From the NCBI GenBank assembly GCA_946803715.1, contig CAMPET010000011.1, forward strand, positions 494,941 to 558,940: a stretch of DNA of 64,000 nt. The letters run 5' to 3'. Made by a program: the position numbers and the translations under genes. This DNA is from Beroe ovata (Eukaryota; Ctenophora; Nuda; Beroida; Beroidae). The notes beneath the pieces are model-generated. The model saw only the letters and a list, made by a program, of their open reading frames with translations. It was not told the DNA's origin and searched no databases. This document shows positions 26,526 through 40,300 of the stretch, in pieces; position 1 is the first letter of the stretch, and the number at the start of each line of letters is the position of its first letter.

Positions 26526-28353
26526 TCATATTCCACCGTCCATGTAGTAGGAATCGGCGAGACTATCGTGATGTCTTGAATACCTGCCAGCCGTCAATTT
26601 AGGGAGTATACAAGGGAGTGAGTTAGGGAGTGTACCAGAGAGTGAGTTAGGGAGTATATAAGGGAGTGTACCAGAGACTACATAACAGCAAGACAAAGAC
26701 ACAATCTAATCATTTGGCAGCCAAACAGTCATGCTTATCCAACAGACTTTTTGTCTATTCAGCTATCTATTTCTAGTAGAGGTGCAGCGCAAGTAAAACC
26801 CGCTCCTAACTTTAAAGCAGATTCCAGCTGACACCCATTCTATTTCTATGACCCTCGCTGGCAGGAACTCTATTTGGCAATGCTCGCGCGGCGGGAAGGA
26901 AAAACCCTAAGACATGGAATTATACTGCAGCCCATACCTAAACATATCAAAGTGTTGTGTCCCAGAGTTTATACTACAGCGCTCATGGGTATTGCTCCTA
27001 TATGGAGTGAAATGTGCTTCACAAAATAGTCGCTTCAAAATCAAAGAAATGGTGTTCATTGAGCATTGATTTAGAAATCGGAAGCAAGAGCATTGAATAA
27101 ACAATTGGAAACGCTTCTGGATGAGAAAAATAGGATCATAGTTATTATTGTTTCAGTGTTATCCTGTGATAGGCAAAGTAGAAACTGAAAGATTGACAGC
27201 GAAAGAAAACATTTCCTTGTGTTTCACATACCTCGATCGACTTCTCCACGTCCAAGGTCGACATTTCTCGATAAGGAAGAGACCAGACGGACTTGTTGGA
27301 TGCCTGTTGAGTGAAACGTGAGAATAAGATATGCAAATTTGGGCGAAACTCCGGAATTTGCACTGTGAACCATATACTGAGTACACAGTACAATGTATAC
27401 ACGGTGTACATTGTACATTATGTACCTGTACGCGTAGAGCACCCAAGCTCCCACTATACACACGACTGTACAGATGAAGATAGCGAGGAGTATCTTGAGG
27501 GAATTGGCGGTTGAGGAGTTCCGCTAGAAAGGGGGTGGAATATCATACAAGAGAAGGGGGGGGGGTTACGTTAAGGGGGTTCCAACCCCCTGCAAACATG
27601 AAGGAACTGTTCAATATGAACCTGTGCTTGGGCATTCAAGATCAATTTATGTTGATATTGGAGTTTCTCTTCAACGAATCAATGAGCAAATATTTTCACG
27701 AAACGTCCGAATATATAATCTGAATTTTGGAACGCTTCCACAAAACTGGAAATAAAGTTTTTCGGATAATATCTACCGTTTTCGTGACCTCCTCATACAC
27801 ACACGTGGGCAGGTCTAGGAGCTCGGGTTCTGAGCATCGGAACTGTTGATCTGGATTCTTCAAAGCTGTACCATTAGCACACGTGATCGTGATTTTATCT
27901 CCGATCTGAAGTGGGTAATTCTGAATGTGTGCGAAAAATCGATGGAGTGAAATCACGGAAACCTTATGTTGCCTCAGATGATCACAGTTTAGTCAGATGT
28001 TTCCGCAAAAAAGGTATGCGTTCCCTCATATACATGGGGTCCGGGTAACAAACAAAGAAGTCCATAATACTTGTCAGTGGTCAGAATATCTCCAGCCCCC
28101 ACCCTGGGAACAAAATCAGGGACAACTACAGCGCTGAGAGGCATAATTACCATTGGTACAAGAGGGGTGTACGTGGTGTTAGGATGGCTCGCCAGAAATG
28201 AACAGTAGCCCACGCATTCCCGTAGTAATGCCGTCAAATTCGCGCCCTCCGTACACGTCATCAGGACCGTGGAGTTGGGGTACGTACCTTGTACGTACTC
28301 GTATAGGATGTGGTTAGGTTTGCACCTGCAACACGGAGATAGGTAGTGTTAGG

Positions 28354-28388
<35 letters not shown>

Positions 28389-31300
28389 NNNNNNNNNTGT
28401 GTGTGTGAGTGTGTGTGTACTGTGTGTGTGTGTACTGTGTGTATACATTGTGGGGAGGTTGTTAGCGAGTGGTGTTCGTATGAAAGTTGCTACTACTATC
28501 TGCTACTACTAATGAAGTGTGAAGGTTGTCAGGGATTGTGGCGGTTGTCATGGAGTGTGGCGGTTGCTAGGGTGTGTTGCTAACGTGCGACTAGGGCTGC
28601 ACGTGCAAAACTAGCGTTGCTATGAGTATGAACTAACTCACATCATTTTAGTGGATTCTCCCTCATGGAGTATGCCCTGGTCGTCGGGTTCCGGCATGTA
28701 GAATGCGAACGGCTGGTGAGGCAGCGTGCAGAACTTCTCGCCTAGGAATAGACAGTTCGTTCATTTCAAATAGGAGGAAAATTCCGGGAAATTGAAAAAT
28801 TCGATCCTATCGATACGGCATGACAATTGAAGCAGGATACTCAAAATTCACTAACTATTCATTGCATTCTGATGGAAATCTCGTAGGACGGCGCGCGCAT
28901 ACAGCACGTGCAACATGTCTGAATCTGTGCGCCGCGCGGCACAAGTTGTAGTTCAACGCGTACAACTGCTTCCATATTATTGTTTTGTCTTTCATTTTCT
29001 GATGTCCATAATCGTTATTCGTTATTTGCAAAGCACCTCCAGTTTTTAGATTCGAACAATTCTACGATGCCCTCGGACACGAATAAAGACGTCACTTTTG
29101 TAGGACAAATTTTAGACACGGAATAATGACGAAATAGTTTTAGATATTGCTGTCATGAAAAAAATCCTTCCAAGTATTCCTAACATCGCTAATTAAGATT
29201 AATAATTAAGATAAATAATTAAGATTAATTAAATAAGATTCATATCAAAAACGCACCGTCTATAATCAAACCCACAGTCATGTGCTACAATACGTAATTC
29301 AACAAACATTGTTATTTTAAGTTAAACGGTTGTCTTAAGTTAAAAAGGTTAAGCTGCTCCTCGAAAAAAAAATATATCTAAATTAGAATGAGAAATTAAA
29401 CATAGATACTATTTTATGACATTCGATAAACAGTAGTTCAGTTCAGCATGCACTGAAATGTATGTTTCACACATCACAATTCCCAAGAAAACTCCTTCAA
29501 CTTTTCTCATGTCTTTCCCGTCCATTCGTAACCGATGCCTCAAAATTGAGCAAGTTGCTTAAAGCCCCAATGAAATCAGTCAGCTTTTCCTCTAGTAATG
29601 ATTTGTCTTTATAGAAACTTTCATTATTTCCGAGAAATTGTTCCAGCTCGCATAGAGCACTGATCGTCAGATCTCTGCGGCCTTTCAAAAATCCATTGAG
29701 ACGCCTTTTTAGTTTCGAGGATCCTATATTGTCTTTTATCAGGATGGGTACATCAATTTGAACAAGCAATTTGATGTGTTTTAAAAACCCAGATAAGGTG
29801 TTATCTTCATTAGGCGCTCCTGCTAGCACAAAGGAGTTTATCCTCTGTATACCATTATAAATACGATTGTATAAGTGCTCGGTGATGTCCGTCATCAGAC
29901 CAGGGGGAAGCAGCGGGGAAGGTAGCTCCTTCCTTGATTTTTGTAGAATTGCAATATCCGGCGGATAACTGAGTAGCGTGAGGAGTTCTACAGCTTTAAT
30001 CTGAGGAGGGACTTCATCTCCATAATCCTCATCGATCTGATCAACCTTCCGTCTTTTCACCTCCGCAGCCTTGATCCACATAGGTAACCTATAATAACAT
30101 TTAAGTCGGTTAGAGTAACGAATGCATGAACGCAAAATCTATTTATGACATGCATGCATGCATGACAATGACATACACATATTAATCCCGTATGTATGGT
30201 AACTGGATAGTTACCATGCCTGACTAAGGTATGGCACAGCCATGCTTCTTGAGAAAGTCGAATCAAACGACATCGCATATCTTAATTGGAATAAGAAAAG
30301 AATCAAAACCAGTAGAAATAAGGACACATGTATGAACTGTAGTTCAATCCAGCATGAAGCAATTCATGACGAGATTCTTTACCTCTCTTTATTGGATATC
30401 ACTCCCCTGGGATTCCCTTTCTAAATCTTCAATTATTCCCATGAAATCTTCGGGGTTCAGATAATCTGTGTCCTGCCCAATGAGGTGTGCCCGTCTCATA
30501 ACTTTACTGAACCGCCTCAGATGCTGCTTTCCCGACACATGTGTGTTTAGCTGGAGCTTGTCAGGAAAGTTGAGCTCACACATGCGACAGGAAAGGGCTT
30601 CCACGAATTTGTCAGCAAATGCTCTGTTTTCCCGAAAAAGGGCGTTTCTAAGTCCCAACAGGTGACGATCTCTCTTCTTCCAATCATACCTCGTGGAGGG
30701 CCCTGGCCCTTCAACCGGGAGTTTTTCCACTTGATCCCAGTAATTGCTCGAATTCAGGCAGTGGAGAAAATTCTCTCCTTCCTCCTCCATTAGTCTCTCT
30801 TTCTCTGCATCGCCCGCTATAGGCAAGTTAGAGCTGGCCTCCAGCTGAAGCCGGTCAACCTCATCCCTGATCTGCTCTAGTTCCGCCTTTTCTACAGGAT
30901 TGGAACACTCCGAGATGCTCCGACTGAGAGTTTTGATTTTCTTCATGTGTTTCTTCCCCTCCATGTGCATTTTCAGCGATACGATTGACTCTCCCGCTAC
31001 ATTGCAGGGGGTACAGTTCCATTCGGCCATTCCTGTAATTTATTAGATAGTTTTACATCAATTTCAACTAATTACATGTAGTTTCACATCGATAAATGTA
31101 TTTATGTATGTAGGAAAAGGTATGCATTATGCACTGAAATATAGTCGCAAAAAGTGTACCGAGAGGAAAGTTTGGACCGTGAATAGGGTGGGAAACAACC
31201 AAACGGAGTTGACACGAATCCAATCATTTCTGTCCCATTCACTTAGCATCAGAGTGAAGTCAAGCGTGCAGGGACTGCCGCCGAGTAAATGAGAGATGAG

Positions 31301-34300
31301 TGCAACGCCAGTACATTGCGAAACTTATACTGCTGATGACTTCAGAGATGACGTAATTCAATCAGGCAGCAATATATGCATGTTGAGAGCGCAGCGTCTG
31401 AAATAATGCTGAGCGAACGGAACAATATATTCTAGGCAAGAACTTTCCTTGTGTTTAGAAAGCCTCATTTTTTCTACCAGCAAACATTTGTTTTGAATTG
31501 TTAATCTGTTCTTCGAACTTAACAATTTACTATGGTAGGTTTTAATTCGAGCGCTTTAGGTCTCCAGCATTAGTTAGCTGTCAGTGTAATTAATTACTCT
31601 TCATAGAATGCAGACATACACATACACTGTACAAACGCATACACTCTACACACACAAACTCACTCACACACATGTGCACACGCACGCAGTACGCAAACAC
31701 ACACATGTGCACACACACACACACACACACATACACACACACAGTACCCACACACACAACACAGTGTTGAGTATACATTGTACAAGGAGTTACAAAGTGT
31801 AACTCGACACTCTTCTGACCCATCCTATGCGCGTCCTGTCGTCGTATAATATCGCCCAAAAACTCTGAAAGTTGCGCACACCATTTCTTCGAAGAGTGAA
31901 TATACTTTATCTAGACAGTAGATAGCATAATGTACAACACACACACAGTATATTGTACATGGTATATTGTACATTGTACATGCATTTCAGATCTGATAAT
32001 GATAAGCGGTTGCTATCGCTGTCCAGTTCCAAAACAAACGCAAAGCACGCAGATAGCTGTTGCCGTAGCAACATGATGCTAAAGCAACAATCGAGCCATT
32101 TACTCTACACAATCATATCGTAGCACGTGCAACAGTACACGATGTCTTGTGCGTCATAGAGTTTCAATACATTGTATACCATGCCAGTCTCTGGTAAATG
32201 AAATGTATAACGGTTGTGGCAGAGAAATCTCATTATATATATATCACTGCTGCGCGCACCACACGTGCAATTTACCGCGTGGTATCACGTGATACACCTC
32301 CACGTGCAAGTAACGGGCAGCATAGCGATCACGTGACCTGAGCGCGTGACACGTGGTGCGCGGCTCTCGAGTCACGCGACCGCGATATTTATTTCACGTG
32401 CAAGAGACACCGAGAGAGAGCCGTAAATACATTTCTCCCTTCGTTGTGTGTGTTGAGCGTCGTGTGTTTTCTCTTAGGCAGTGTACATTGTACAATGGAT
32501 TATGTATAAAGTACTGGTCGCTGATAGTGATATGTATACACTGTACAGTATACATTTGGTGCAATTTTAAATTGATTTATCGATGCAATCACACACTCTC
32601 ACTTCTTTGCACATTGTATTAAATTTGTCTTTATAACATCAGTACCATGCATTGTATACATCATCCATGATTCCATCTACGTGATACTGTAGACTGTGAA
32701 ATTTGAGCTACTTGCAGACATTCACCTACTTATTCTTTTCACTTACTTAACATGTTACCCTCTATACATTTTACGGTGTACTATACACTGTACAGTACAG
32801 CTAGTGTTTATCCTTGTAAATAGGGGTTATCTTGTAACTTTGTACATTTTCATAAGTTCGGTGTATGCGATGTATATTTATTTGCGCGGTATTCAGTTTT
32901 CTTGATTCAGTGATTGATTTTCAAAACATTTCCACATCAGTCTAGCGTCACGAGACCTTCATGTTATTAACGCCTCACTCTGACACCATTTTCTCTTGAC
33001 ACCACTTTTCTTTCTACCTCGTTAATGTCTTGGCACCATTTTCTCTTGACACCAGTTTTCTTTCTACCTCATTCATGTCTTGACACCACTTTCTCTTGAC
33101 ACCAGTTTTCTTTTTACCTCGTTCATGTCTTGACACCAGTTTTCTTTTCTTTGACACCACTTTTGTATTGACAATTTTCTGTTCTGACACCACTATCTCT
33201 TCCAGAAGTCCACCTATTCTATTTCAAGAACTGACATTATGCCATATAAGGGCATGTTATAAATACTCAAGCAAAGACAATGTATAGATTGCATGTATTT
33301 CGCGCTGCATCATGCATGAAAATGTTTCTTGTGTTTGACTTTCTACATTTTCCTTGTTATTTTCATTTCGGAATTTTTCTTTTAGTGTCATCCTATTTGC
33401 CTCTTCTTTTCATAACATGATCGTATTCCCTGGTTTTGGTTGCGATAACGACAGAATCATAGCCCGTAGTAAACATATTTCCCATCCCATAACCCGTACT
33501 CAACCCGCTAGACTATCATGGTACAGTGCTGTGTCACTGGATGTGATAACAAGACGGGGGACGAATCCAGTATAGAACAGCGTCCCTTTCTCCGTCTCTA
33601 CCAATTCCCCAGAGACAGGAACCTCATGACCAAGTGGATTATCCGTCTAACTCGACATGATGGCCGCAGAATCGATCCCTCAAACTCACACATCTGTTCA
33701 GACCACTTTTCCGAGACCGATTTCGATGAGGTGAAGTACAAGAGGGCGAAGGCGAATGTTTATGGGAATATTCCGGTGCCCCTCAAGAAGAATGCTATTC
33801 CGAGACTCAGACTTATGTCGGAGAAAAAACAACAACGGTCCCAGCCATCGCCATCACCTGAGCCATCACCTGAGCCATCACCTGAGCCATCACCTGAGCC
33901 ATCACCGGAGTCGTTACAGATTGCCAAAATAAACGAAGGTGTGTATGACTGACGCGATTGTTATAGGTACAGGGTGTGCAGTGTGCCAAAAGCGCACTTA
34001 AACTTAAAAACAAAAGTAAAACTTATAAACAAAAGTAAGAAAAACGTCTAAAAAAAGTAGCCCACACCCTGTATCTGTATGATATCCAGATTCCCGAAAT
34101 AAACTTATTATCGTTATTTTCGGGGATTCGTAAGATCGACGTTGAACATCATGATCTACATAATTGGTACCATATCATGTTAGAACCCATCTTCTTTTTT
34201 CAGAGATAATCTATCATGTGCCTGATGTCAAGATGGAATTTGAAGAAGAAGAAGAAGAAGAAGAAGGTGACGAAGACAAAGATGACGAAGAACAAGGAAA

Positions 34301-37300
34301 TGTTGAGGAGAAAGGAGGAGAATATAAAGCACCTGAAAATACCGAAATAAAAGTCGAAGTTATGGAAGCTTGCGACTTCGCACCACAGGATAAAACTGGC
34401 AGTGATCAGGGGGATGAACAGCCAATTAGTGATCAATTAGGGACAATTAGTGATCGATTAGAGACGACAGATGTTACTGGAGATCAGGAGACGGGAGGGG
34501 GACAAGTAATAAGCCGGGGCCGGAGGACGATCACAACAAGATCGTCCATTCATGTATCAGCTGATAACGGTATAAGGAAGAGAAAAGCTAATTCAAGCAT
34601 CGCTAAAAAACGAGCGAGCAGTGCTGAAGCAGCGTCCAAATCCAATACCGAACCGGTTTCTAGTCCTAAACCAAAGCCTATAAGATCTCAGGAGAATGTC
34701 TCAATTTCCAAAAAAGACGCTCCGGTGAGTCCTGAACTGGTTATAATAAAGAGCGAGGCAGACGAGTCTGAAGCAGAAGTGAGCGTGGCTCCCCTCATAC
34801 AAGGTAACGAATAACAGTTGACTCCACAGATAGTTCATATCTGTGACCAGACTGACCACTGGGAATTGTGGGATTGGCAGTGTAAGCCGGTGAAACTCAA
34901 TTATAGTGATCCTGAATATATCGATTTGAATGTTTCAGGGGATCAAGTGGATGACGTTGTGAGGAAATTGTCGGAATCTGTGGCAAACGTTATGAATCCT
35001 TCAAAACCGTCAATTAACGAGCGTCCTCTACGAACTTATTCCAAGGTTTTTACATGCCTAATGACTTATGAGTATGATGACTCACCGTACTGCAATTTTC
35101 TCACCTCAACTTTGGTGATGGTAGATACAGCTATTTTAGCTGATCAATGATGCCCTACTCATCACACTAACTCACCACCCCGCTCCCCCTCGCCACCTCG
35201 TATATCGTCACTATAATCTGACTTCAACCCTATCTCCTCTCAGAGGCATTGCGCAAGGGAACCGGGGACCACCAGTTCAACACCCAAGCCAAGAACCCGA
35301 AACTCCTCCAAAGGGTCGGCCCCCCGCCTCAGGTTAATCATGCCGAACCCGAGTCCTCTTCAACTACAAGCGGGTAACTCGACCGCGAGTCCGCCGCTTG
35401 AAATCGACTTGGCGGCTATCACCCCAATTTGGCCGAAATCGGATGCCACCAAGAAGCCGAAACCATCCCCATCAGCGAAGAAGGTCAGTGAGATTGCTCT
35501 GTCAAACACGTGATTTGTTGGTCGTTTCCATGACAACAATGTGGATGATGAGCACTAAAATTGGTCACTAATTGGTAACTAATAATTGGTCACTGATTGG
35601 TTACTAATTAACATGTTCACTGCTTAGGGTAACAGCTCGACTGAGAAACCAGCTCCCTCCCCCAAACAGTATCCTTGTTCCACATGCGCCAAGATATTCT
35701 CACAGAGACTGCACCTACAGGTTAGTGTGTCAATCAAATGAGGTGTCAACGTGTTGCGTCATGTGGGTTCAATACGTGGTGCCAAGTAGCGCTGGATTAT
35801 AGATTTGAATTGCTGGCCGAAATCGGGAAATCATTTTTAACTTTTGAGTGACCATGAAACTCATGGTAACTGAAAGTGATGCAGACTGTATCAGCCCACC
35901 AATGACACTGCTAACACTAACGGTGGCATTTTTCTACCTATGACACCGCTAACACTCACGGTGTCATTGTTTGCAGCGTCATGTGAAGAGCGTGCACGAG
36001 GGAACGAGGGACAATCTGTGTGCATTCTGTGGCAAGGGGTTCATGTTGAAGAGGTCAGATTTGACAGCCTGCTGCATGAGTTACGATTGATCACTCAAAA
36101 ATCATGGGACCAAATTTTGTGTTATCAAGTATCATTTATGACTAGGAGAAACTAAAATTCGATCACTTGCACTCCTATAATAATAGTTCGATAATTGTAA
36201 TCGAGAATATCACAATTTCAGTCACCTGATGGAGCATATCAGAGCTATTCACTTCAAATTGAAGAATCACTCGTGTCCTTACTGTGACTGGAAATTCAAC
36301 AGAGTCGTAAGTACCTAATACGTCACGTCAAACTATATGACACTTGATAACACTCCAAGCGGAAAGCTGCTGTACCTTTCATTTTGATAGAAACTTCGGT
36401 ACCGGAGCAACCCGAAAACGGGTTCCAGCCATTTATTTCGGTCTTTTTGAACGAAAATTTCGAGCACTTCCCTCCTATTCTCCTCTCATTCTCCTCTTCC
36501 ACTCATCCCCAGCTACATCTCTCTTCCTCAGGGTGACATGAACAGACACGTGAAGAAGGTTCACGAGGAGGGAAAGAAATTACGGAAGAGGAAAGCACAG
36601 GACCTCACTAGCTGCTGGAATGAGTCTGATATCCCGACCCTTGTCAGGGAACCTAATTCATTTCTTGATGTGACCGTGAGTTAATATCTAGTTAGTTGGG
36701 CTTTATAATCTGCTCGTTATTATATTTATAACATTGTTTCAATTTTTAGAGGTGCTGTTTCCAATTGCCAGAGGTGTTTCACCCTAGACGTCCTCTAATT
36801 TGTGTCATGATCAAAATATGAACATTTTCCATTTTCAGTCCGATATTGACTACTCCAAAGACGCAACACTATTCGATCAACCCATAGGCACACATCAAGA
36901 CATGGACAGGTAAATAACACCCTCATAATACCTAATGATACCTAATGATACCTAATGATAAGAGGATGCCAACTGATAACCACTATTTGGATTTCCCTCA
37001 GCCCCATCCTCACCACTCACTATTCCCTCACGACTCCCTATTCCCTCACCACCCCCATCCCCTCGGCCCTCACCACCTCACTTTTCAGCAATTCCTCGCC
37101 TCTCGGAGCTCCCCTCTCCCTCACTGACAGATACATAGACGAGTACAAGACCAAGAAACTAGAGGCATTGGAATCCGAAAACCCCCCAACCATGACGAAA
37201 ATGACGAATCTAGCGTCGTCGGCGACAACGATGATTGTCGAAAACGGTGGAACTTCGTCGGAAACCGAGGAGGAGATAGTTGTTTCGCCCTCCGACTTTT

Positions 37301-40300
37301 TATAGCCGGGTCAGAACACTTATAATTATACTCAATTATGATATAGGAGAAAATTTTTTTGGTGGAGTCACAAAATCGATTTGAACTCTGACAACTATCG
37401 TTATTTGCGGAGGGGTATTTTTATTTTATTGTTTTCTAAATGTTTAAAAATTCGTAATTATCTGATTCCGCCTTAGTGAACAGTATTATGATAACGCTTG
37501 CAGTTGAATCTATAAATAATCCAGTTTTGACAGTTTATATAGGACTTTTCCTGTCTTCACTTCAGCCTGAATTTGTTCTCAAACTTTTTGAAACAGAACT
37601 TAGTTAGTGTAAACCAAGAATAACAACACCTACTGCACAGTGTACATTTTGACTATTTCGACTAAAGTCTAACAACATTCACAACACTAACACACACGCA
37701 CACGCTCACAACACAAACAATACTATTACTAACAACACAATCACTCACAACACTAACAACACTAACACTAACGACACTCACATCGTATGTTAGCCGGATC
37801 AGGGTCCAATATTCCCCCCTCAATGCACCGTACTTCCTTGATAGTCTGTGATCTCAGTCGGTGTCCAGGGTCACAGTATACGGGGAAACTGGCATCTGAA
37901 AAACAGCAAATTAGAATGATAAACACCCAGGTCCGTGAAATTTGAAAATTTTTGACGGAGACCATTTTTCAATTTCTGCGGCACACTCGCATCGTACAAA
38001 ATCAACAATAGAAGTAGAACTAAGAATCAAGATGAGTATTTACCTGGTCTTATGGAATGACCGATGTCTATACCCTGGAGTATGCCGTTAGTTGGGGCAG
38101 TTGTGTATTCACAGCTCTTCCTACAGGAGGGAACATCGATACCTGGGGTATCACGGAGGTTGAAAGAGGGGAAATCATTATTTTCTTCATGTTAATTCGG
38201 TGCAGATTGCTGATTTAATGAAGAAAACTTGATTATATGCGTAAAAATGAGTCACGAAATCATGAATTTCATCCCATACCTCCTGCCGTACACTGATAGA
38301 TGTCAGCTGCACTGATATGATAGTTATTCGATACTGAGTACCCGTCATCGCACTCTACCTTCACTGATGACGTGCTGAGACGAGGGGGCCGGGGATAGTA
38401 TTGATAAAGGAGCAGATTTCGCAGATTCCCTTTTAGTTTAACCAACTTGCACGCGTATTACAAACAAAATATTCCCAATTCGTGCTTCCCATGACATTTT
38501 TGTCAAGAAGGGGAAGGGGAAGGGGTGAAATATTCCGACTCTAAGTTTTACCCGTTCTCGTTAGCATCCATGATGGGTCTCTCTCCCCCGGGGGAGGGTG
38601 TGTACGTGGTGTTGGTGGGGGATGGGGGGAAGTAGCAGTACTCGTCACACTTTGTACCGGGCTGGAGGGAGGGGGAATAACGAGAATATTAGCTGGAGGG
38701 AGGGGGAGGAACATGAGATGCAGGGTATGGCCGAAACGGAATTACGATGGGTAGAGTTGGAAATAGCAGCTGGTGATTGTGTCAGAGACCGGGCTCATTT
38801 GAGGAAGAATGAACCCGTTTCAAGCGGCATGGTCTTGAAACCAGCACCCACTTCTCAGTACCCACGCCCCCTGGCCCCATTGTACATGTTAACTGCTCCA
38901 AACCTTGGTGCTGGTGACGGAACACCCAGCCTCGTGCCACTCCTGGATATTCCTATCTCCCTCAATATCGGCACACTTGTTCAACTTACTGCACCACCTA
39001 CACTGGAAATCGGGCAGATTGGTAGTCGTACAGTCGTAACAGTTGTCCAGCATCATACACACTGTGGGGAGGAGAGGGATGACTGTGTGTGTGTGTGTGT
39101 GTGTGTGNTGTGTGTGTGTGTGTGTGTGTCTGCTGGTGGACTATCACTAACAAACTGTGTAAAGAACTCACACAACTGATGCTCGAATTTGACTGCCGTA
39201 TGACTGCCGATCTTAGTCTTATTAACCACTAGTTCGTGATAGACATTGATCATCACTGAAATGTATCGGCAACATTACGAAGTCATAAACTTAACTCCGT
39301 TATTATGTACAAATCAAAGATTGAAAGATGTGAAACAATAAGGGCGGGAGGTAAGGTAACGGTGAGATGAAATGCCCTGTTACCACACATTGGTGATGAT
39401 TAATGGTACTTGCAAAACGAACCGATAATGAAGAAATGATGCGAATAACTCTATTTCTCACTCACCCCAATCACTATTTTCTTTTTCCGTCATGTGATAC
39501 GCATCAGATATCCCCACAAGAGCTCCGTGTTCGTCATTGGGGAGCACCACGATCGGCAGCTGAGGAATATTAATGTGAACTGTCACTTGGGTGGGAGTTG
39601 AATGAGAAAAGATTTTCACCCGTTTTGCATGAAATAATCCGGTATCCAACATGATTTATCAACTGTATGTGTGAAAATAATCTTGGATGAAAGGATACCA
39701 GTATTATTCAGAATATGAGTAGTGACTAGTGAGCACAGTATTATACATTGACACACTAATTTGAGTATGTCTACGTTAACGGCTTGATGAGTGATAATGA
39801 GATGAAGCCTTGTTCTGCAGTAAATTGTGTATTTGGAGTTTGTGCGTTAATTTGAAGTACTTATTTTCATATCATAACTGAGTATACTTACAATGGATAA
39901 CTTCCAATTATGTCTTTAAATCTAACATATTCATATGATGCATCTATTTTGATCAATATGACTGCCTCGCAGTTACTTTATGGTGAAAGTTGACAGTAAA
40001 AAGTAGTCGAGCCTCGGATAAGACGCACACATGCGCGCGCTGCGTTCTAGCGCAGGCAGCACGCACGAAGGCGCGCCGCGCGCGCGCGGCTCGAGTGATA
40101 CAAGATGTTTACAATGAGCTGCGCAACTTTTCTCACAAACTCTGTCAAAATAACGCAGTGATTTTTGCGCGCGCGTTCCATTCCCCTCCATCCGCCCTTA
40201 TTCTTCAGCTATAATCTCGTTTTCATGCCACAGGTTCCACGATTCTTGGCTTATAATAATGAACATACAGTATACACATGAACATTATGCCACAACACAT

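Larger units (their letters stand above)
31031..33517. promoter_or_regulatory. Divergent intergenic region, CACGTG-rich
   Basis: It lies between the starts of the minus-strand U1-type zinc-finger gene and the plus-strand THAP gene, so it likely holds both promoters. Contents: a CA microsatellite (31606-31760), TGTACATTGTACA words (about 31950-31982, 32480-32496), seven CACGTG sites between 32123 and 32400 in a locally GC-rich patch, and a 50-bp tandem repeat (32981-33175). No coding exon seen. Promoter function is inferred from position. Confidence 0.5.

Noticed and set aside
30121-30240. Minus frame at 30057-30278 as an extra exon of the zinc-finger gene
   Set aside because: It reads through the intron in another frame, and the acceptor at 30088 explains the start of exon 2.
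34818-35150. 110-codon frame in THAP intron 2
   Set aside because: The frame looks moderately protein-like but no splice pair links it in phase to exons 2 and 3; the direct 34778/35244 junction keeps the frame. It could be an alternative exon.
26526-37895. Two separate sushi-domain genes instead of one PLXDC-like gene
   Set aside because: The tail exons carry the PLXDC-specific HPTS..FLIEK motif, the N-terminal exons carry the PLXDC core, and all phases and the total length fit one gene. Not excluded without transcripts.
38989-38997. A 9-nt intron in the PLXDC-like PSI exon
   Set aside because: GT..AG is present, but reading straight through gives the conserved FQCRWCSKLNKC, so there is no intron.
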